A stretch of 9,908 nucleotides of DNA, taken from the NCBI GenBank assembly GCA_900764225.1, contig CAAFNG010000149.1, positions 1-9,908 of the forward strand. The letters are read 5' to 3'. The notes under the pieces were generated by a model. It was not told where the DNA came from. It searched no databases and was given only the letters and a program-made list of their open reading frames with translations. Position numbers and translations under genes: made by a program. The DNA comes from Lachnospiraceae bacterium. Lineage in GTDB: Bacteria > Bacillota > Clostridia > Lachnospirales > Lachnospiraceae. Shown piece by piece: positions 7,016-9,908 of the stretch. How positions within the stretch are numbered: position 1 is the first letter of the stretch; every line of letters starts with the position of its first letter.

Positions 7016-7888
7016 ATGATAATAGAAGCAAAAAACCTGAAGCAGTATTTTTACATCCGGCAGGATTATACGATCCGTGCAGTTGATGATGTTTCTTTTG
7101 GAATCCGGGAAGGAGAGATCATGGCACTGGTCGGGGAGACCGGCAGCGGAAAATCCACGACAGCCAGAACTCTGGCAGGAATCTACCATCCTACGGGAGG
7201 AGAGATCTTTTATCAGGGAGAAAAAATTCCGGAAAAAAAGGATCCTTCCGGGATCCGGAGGAAGATGCAGACAGAAGTCCAGATAATATTCCAGGATTCC
7301 GGAGCCGCGCTGAATCCAAGGATGAACATCAGGAAGATCATGCTGGAGCCTGTGAAGCTCAGCCGCAGGATCCGTGACAAAGAGATCCTGGACAAAAGAC
7401 TGAGAGAGATCCTGAAAGAAACAGGACTGGATGAAAACATTCTTTCAAAAAAGCCGGGAGAGCTTTCCGGCGGACAGAGACAGCGAGTGGCAATCGGAAG
7501 AAGCCTTCTTATGGAACCGCGCCTTATTATCGCAGATGAGCCGATCGCATCACTGGATATATCTGTTCAGGCACAGATCGTCATGCTGTTTAAAAAGCTC
7601 CAAAAAGAAAAAGGATTTTCGTTTCTTTTTATTGCCCATGATCTTTCCATGGTGCGTTTCTTAAGTGATACGGTTGGCGTAATGAAAAACGGAAAGCTGG
7701 TTGAGCTGGCACCCACAGAAGAACTCTTTGAAAACTCGCTTCATTCTTATACAAAAGCATTACTTTCTGCGATCCACATTCCGGATCCGCTAGTAGAGCG
7801 CAGACGAAAACTGACAGAGTATGATGAATCGCAGCCGTTGGGAGAAGAATGGCTGGAAATACTGCCGGGACATTATGCAAGAAGATAA
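7016..7888 (+). CDS. ABC transporter ATPase, DppF/OppF-type (first importer)
   Basis: A 290-residue cytoplasmic ATPase, presumed to form a heterodimer with the 6004-7014 product. Walker A is GETGSGKS at 40-47, the Q-loop is I-F-Q-D-S, the signature is LSGGQRQR at 150-157, Walker B is I-I-A-D-E-P with Asp174 and Glu175, followed by I-A-S-L-D and the switch A-H-D. All nucleotide-site residues look intact. It is shorter than typical DppF proteins because the C-terminal domain is reduced and has no cysteines. ATG 7016 was chosen because GGGAG (7006-7010) lies 5 nt upstream; ATG 7004, in frame, lacks a ribosome site and would overlap the previous gene. It is the last gene of the first operon. No clear terminator follows, so some read-through into the next unit is possible. 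Confidence 0.93.
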   Translation: MIIEAKNLKQYFYIRQDYTIRAVDDVSFGIREGEIMALVGETGSGKSTTARTLAGIYHPTGGEIFYQGEKIPEKKDPSGIRRKMQTEVQIIFQDSGAALNPRMNIRKIMLEPVKLSRRIRDKEILDKRLREILKETGLDENILSKKPGELSGGQRQRVAIGRSLLMEPRLIIADEPIASLDISVQAQIVMLFKKLQKEKGFSFLFIAHDLSMVRFLSDTVGVMKNGKLVELAPTEELFENSLHSYTKALLSAIHIPDPLVERRRKLTEYDESQPLGEEWLEILPGHYARR

Positions 7889-7922
7889 AAACCGCACAGA
7901 AAATAATTTTACCATGATAAAA

Positions 7923-7980
7923 ATGGAATACATATGTATGACAAAGCGGAATAGGGAAAATCCCCCTGCCGGGGTTGTGA
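7923..7980 (+). promoter_or_regulatory. Putative operator, copy B of the repeated upstream element
   Basis: It begins ATGGAATACA (7923-7932), which here is part of the perfect 12-bp palindrome ATACATATGTAT (7928-7939). It ends ATCCCCCTGCCGGGGTTGT (7960-7978), differing from copy A (2315-2333) at only two central positions. The middle part is more diverged, with one length difference of a single base. The spacing from the distal dyad to the -35 region is preserved. Conservation of the two ends, rather than the middle, is what a protein-binding site would give. Confidence 0.65.
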
Positions 7981-8003
7981 CAGACCAGATGGATTGTTAA
8001 AAT
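7975..8003 (+). promoter_or_regulatory. Sigma-70/A-type promoter of the second permease unit
   Basis: A -35 candidate TTGTGA (7975-7980) is followed after 17 nt by TAAAAT (7998-8003). A start near 8010 would give a short leader of about 30 nt without the hairpin seen in the first operon. The call rests mainly on the match in layout with 2330-2357. Confidence 0.55.
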
Positions 8004-8040
8004 TTTAATATTAAGGAAAAATAAGGTGCGGAGAGAAAAA

Positions 8041-8985
8041 ATGGGAAACTACGTGATAAAAAGGTTACTGCAGCTGATCCCGATCCTGATCGGGATCACA
8101 TTTCTTTCATTTGCCATGATGCGTCTGGCAGGTGGAGATGCAGTAACCTATATGTATGAAAATGCAGGCTCTGCTGTATCCCAGGAGGTCATTGATAAGG
8201 CAAAGGCAGAGTATGGTCTGGATAAACCTTTTCTTGTGCAGTACGCAACCTGGTTTGCAGGAATGGCTACCGGTGATATGGGAGAGAGCTATGTATCTCA
8301 CAGAGACGTTTATGAAACCTTCATATCAAAGCTTCCGGCAACGATCATGCTGACGCTGTCGTCTGTCATTCTTACAGTACTTCTTGCAGTGCCTCTGGGG
8401 ATTTTATCAGCGGTGAAACAGAATAAGTGGATGGATTACCTGATTCGGTTTTTGAGCTTTATCGGAAATTCCATGCCGAATTTTTTTGCAGCACTGGTGC
8501 TGATGTATTTTTTGTCCATTAAGCTTGGAATTCTGCCAGTAGTGACTAATACGAATCTTGGGCAGAGTATTATCCTGCCTACGCTTACCCTGGCGATCTC
8601 CATGGTAGCCAAATATACCAGACAGGTAAGGGCTACGGTACTGGAGGAGCTGAATAAACCATACGTTATGGGAGCAAAGGCGAGAGGTGTCAGAGGAAGA
8701 GTGATCATCTGGAAGAGCGTTATGAAGGCTTCCATGCTGACGATCATTACACTGCTGGCTCTGTCCATCGGAAATCTTCTGGGAGGAACAGCCATTGTGG
8801 AAAATATATTTATGTGGGACGGAGTCGGAAAACTGGCTGTAGATGCGATCAACATGCGTGATTATCCTATCATTCTGGCATATGTGGCATGGATGGCAGT
8901 GATCTACGTTTTGGTGAATCTGGTAACAGATATTCTTTATCATTATCTCGACCCGAGAGTGCGGCTGGGAGGTGACAGAGCATGA
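8041..8985 (+). CDS. ABC transporter permease, NikB/DppB-type (second importer)
   Basis: A 314-residue inner-membrane permease. The N-terminus YVIKRLLQLIPILIGITFLSF followed by LAGGD is the standard family opening. About six membrane segments follow, and the EAA loop is at about 207-231 (PYVMGAKARGVRGR). The stretch Y-T-R-Q-V-R-A-T-V-L-E-E-L before the loop and the M-R-D-Y-P-I-I block near the end are, in my judgement, more like nickel/metallophore-type NikB or CntB permeases than like the first permease (2465-3469), but that is pattern memory, not an alignment. ATG 8041 is preferred because GGAGAG (8030-8035) precedes it by 5 nt; an in-frame GTG at 8026 would cover that site. It has its own promoter and overlaps its partner by 4 nt. 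Confidence 0.92.
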   Translation: MGNYVIKRLLQLIPILIGITFLSFAMMRLAGGDAVTYMYENAGSAVSQEVIDKAKAEYGLDKPFLVQYATWFAGMATGDMGESYVSHRDVYETFISKLPATIMLTLSSVILTVLLAVPLGILSAVKQNKWMDYLIRFLSFIGNSMPNFFAALVLMYFLSIKLGILPVVTNTNLGQSIILPTLTLAISMVAKYTRQVRATVLEELNKPYVMGAKARGVRGRVIIWKSVMKASMLTIITLLALSIGNLLGGTAIVENIFMWDGVGKLAVDAINMRDYPIILAYVAWMAVIYVLVNLVTDILYHYLDPRVRLGGDRA

Positions 8986-9848
8986 GTGAGAAAACAAAAG
9001 TCACAGTCCGGAAACAGAAGATCCGTAAGAATCATACAAAAGCGAAGCTTGTATTTTTTCTTGTGCTGACAGCACTGTTGCTGTTTATTGCAGCATTTGC
9101 AAAATATTTATGTCCCTGTGATCCCTATGCACAGGATCTTACGATCGCCCAGCAGCCACCGGGGTCGGAGCATCTGCTGGGAACAGACCGGTATGGAAGA
9201 GATATGCTTTCCAGAGTGATCATAGGAAGTACAGCTAGTATCTATGCGACATTGCTGCTGGTGGCAGTGATCACTGTAGTGGGAACGACTATTGGAATTT
9301 TCTGCGGATGGAAAGGAGGAAAAGCAGATACGATCCTGATGAGAATCTCGGATCTGTTTCTGGCTTTTCCAGGACTGGTGTTCGCACTGGCGGTAGCCGG
9401 TGTATTGGGTGGCGGAGTCCACAATGCGATCATTGCGCTTGCTGTGATCAGCTGGCCAAAATTCGCCAGACTTTCCAGAGGACTGACTCTGACGCAGAAG
9501 GATTCTGCCTATCTGATGGCGGCAAAGCTTTCCGGCAGCAGTACAGGCAAGCTTCTTTTGAAACATATTCTTCCAAACATAGCGGGACCGGTTCTCGTTA
9601 CGGCAGTTCTGGACATCGGAACTATGATGATGGAGCTGGCAGGTCTTTCCTTCCTGGGGCTTGGTGTAAAACCACCGATGGCCGAATGGGGAAGTATGAT
9701 CAATGACGGAAGAAGCATGCTTCAGATCGCACCGTGGATGGTGTTGGCACCAGGTATAGCGATATTTATTACGGTTATGATCTTTAATCTTCTTGGAGAT
9801 ACTGTCCGCGATTATATGGATCCCAAGGAGCGAAACCGTAGAAAATAA
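8982..9848 (+). CDS. ABC transporter permease, NikC/DppC-type (second importer)
   Basis: A 288-residue partner permease. A short basic cytoplasmic tail leads into the first membrane helix at about 22-45. Then come L-L-G-T-D-R-Y-G-R-D-M-L-S-R, the EAA loop at 176-199 (AYLMAAKLSGSS ... ILPN) and the block LSFLGLGVKPPMAEWGSMI, all standard for NikC/DppC. The start ATG overlaps the stop of the upstream gene (ATGA, 8982-8985), with an excellent GGGAGGTGA (8967-8975) inside that gene, so translation is coupled. Its binding protein and ATPases are not in the window; the next gene to the right would be the expected place. Otherwise it may use the ATPases at 6004-7888. Confidence 0.92.
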   Translation: MSEKTKVTVRKQKIRKNHTKAKLVFFLVLTALLLFIAAFAKYLCPCDPYAQDLTIAQQPPGSEHLLGTDRYGRDMLSRVIIGSTASIYATLLLVAVITVVGTTIGIFCGWKGGKADTILMRISDLFLAFPGLVFALAVAGVLGGGVHNAIIALAVISWPKFARLSRGLTLTQKDSAYLMAAKLSGSSTGKLLLKHILPNIAGPVLVTAVLDIGTMMMELAGLSFLGLGVKPPMAEWGSMINDGRSMLQIAPWMVLAPGIAIFITVMIFNLLGDTVRDYMDPKERNRRK

Positions 9849-9868
9849 TATAAATACAATATAAGTGA

Positions 9869-9900
9869 ACAGTAAACAACGCACAGAAGATGTGCCCTGT
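9869..9900 (+). repeat. Small inverted repeat in the 3' tail of the window
   Basis: GCACA (9881-9885) and TGTGC (9891-9895) form a 5-bp stem with a 5-nt loop, flanked further out by ACAG (9869-9872) and CTGT (9897-9900). It follows the last permease gene. No T-run is visible before the window ends, so it cannot be called a terminator. The rest of 9849-9908 is A/T-rich and shows no gene. Confidence 0.3.
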
Positions 9901-9908
9901 AAAAAGAA

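Noticed and set aside
7889..7922. A terminator between the second ATPase gene and the second promoter
   Set aside because: Only a weak TTTTA/TAAAA inverted repeat is present, with no GC stem and no proper T-run.
9108..9884. A 258-codon - strand frame over the last permease gene
   Set aside because: Low-complexity His/Ser/Arg/Gln-rich product with no motif; the + strand NikC/DppC-type gene explains the region fully.
1..9908. CRISPR array, tRNA or rRNA genes, insertion sequence or phage elements
   Set aside because: I saw no regularly spaced repeats, no cloverleaf or rRNA motif, and no transposase or integrase gene or terminal inverted repeats.

Overview
The base composition (moderate, roughly mid-40s percent GC by eye), strong purine-rich Shine-Dalgarno sites, tight gene spacing and codon style suggest a low-to-mid GC anaerobic Bacillota, most likely a gut-type Clostridia such as Lachnospiraceae. 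This is inference from style and protein flavour, not from a marker gene. Every supported gene is on the + strand.

Region 1 (1-2273) holds the 3' part of a two-domain gene and a LysR-type regulator 4 nt downstream. The two-domain gene joins the end of a zinc-dependent succinylglutamate desuccinylase/aspartoacylase (AstE/AspA, M14-type) domain to a complete class I SAM-dependent methyltransferase. The seam between the domains looks as if one base in an A-run separates a fusion from two overlapping genes. A strong Rho-independent terminator closes the unit.

Region 2 (2277-7888) is a five-gene ABC importer of the peptide/nickel/opine (Opp/Dpp/Nik) class: permease 1, permease 2, family-5 solute-binding protein, ATPase 1 and ATPase 2. 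Genes overlap or lie 1 to 48 nt apart, which fits one operon. It has its own promoter, and its leader contains a long hairpin followed by a U-run.

Region 3 (7923-9908) begins with a second promoter and a second permease pair, closer in flavour to NikB/NikC, whose genes overlap by 4 nt (ATGA). Its binding protein and any ATPases are not in the window and may lie downstream.

The most informative non-coding signal is a diverged duplicate of about 58 bp upstream of both transporter promoters (2277-2335 and 7923-7980). Both copies start with ATGGAATACA and end with a CCCC-N5-GGGG block that runs into the -35 box. This suggests that one regulator controls both importers, and the LysR protein encoded here is the obvious candidate. 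The working model is an uptake-and-processing module: two importers bring in small peptide-like, N-acyl-amino-acid-like or metal-chelate ligands, and the deacylase/methyltransferase acts on the ligand or makes it. The actual substrate cannot be read from the sequence.
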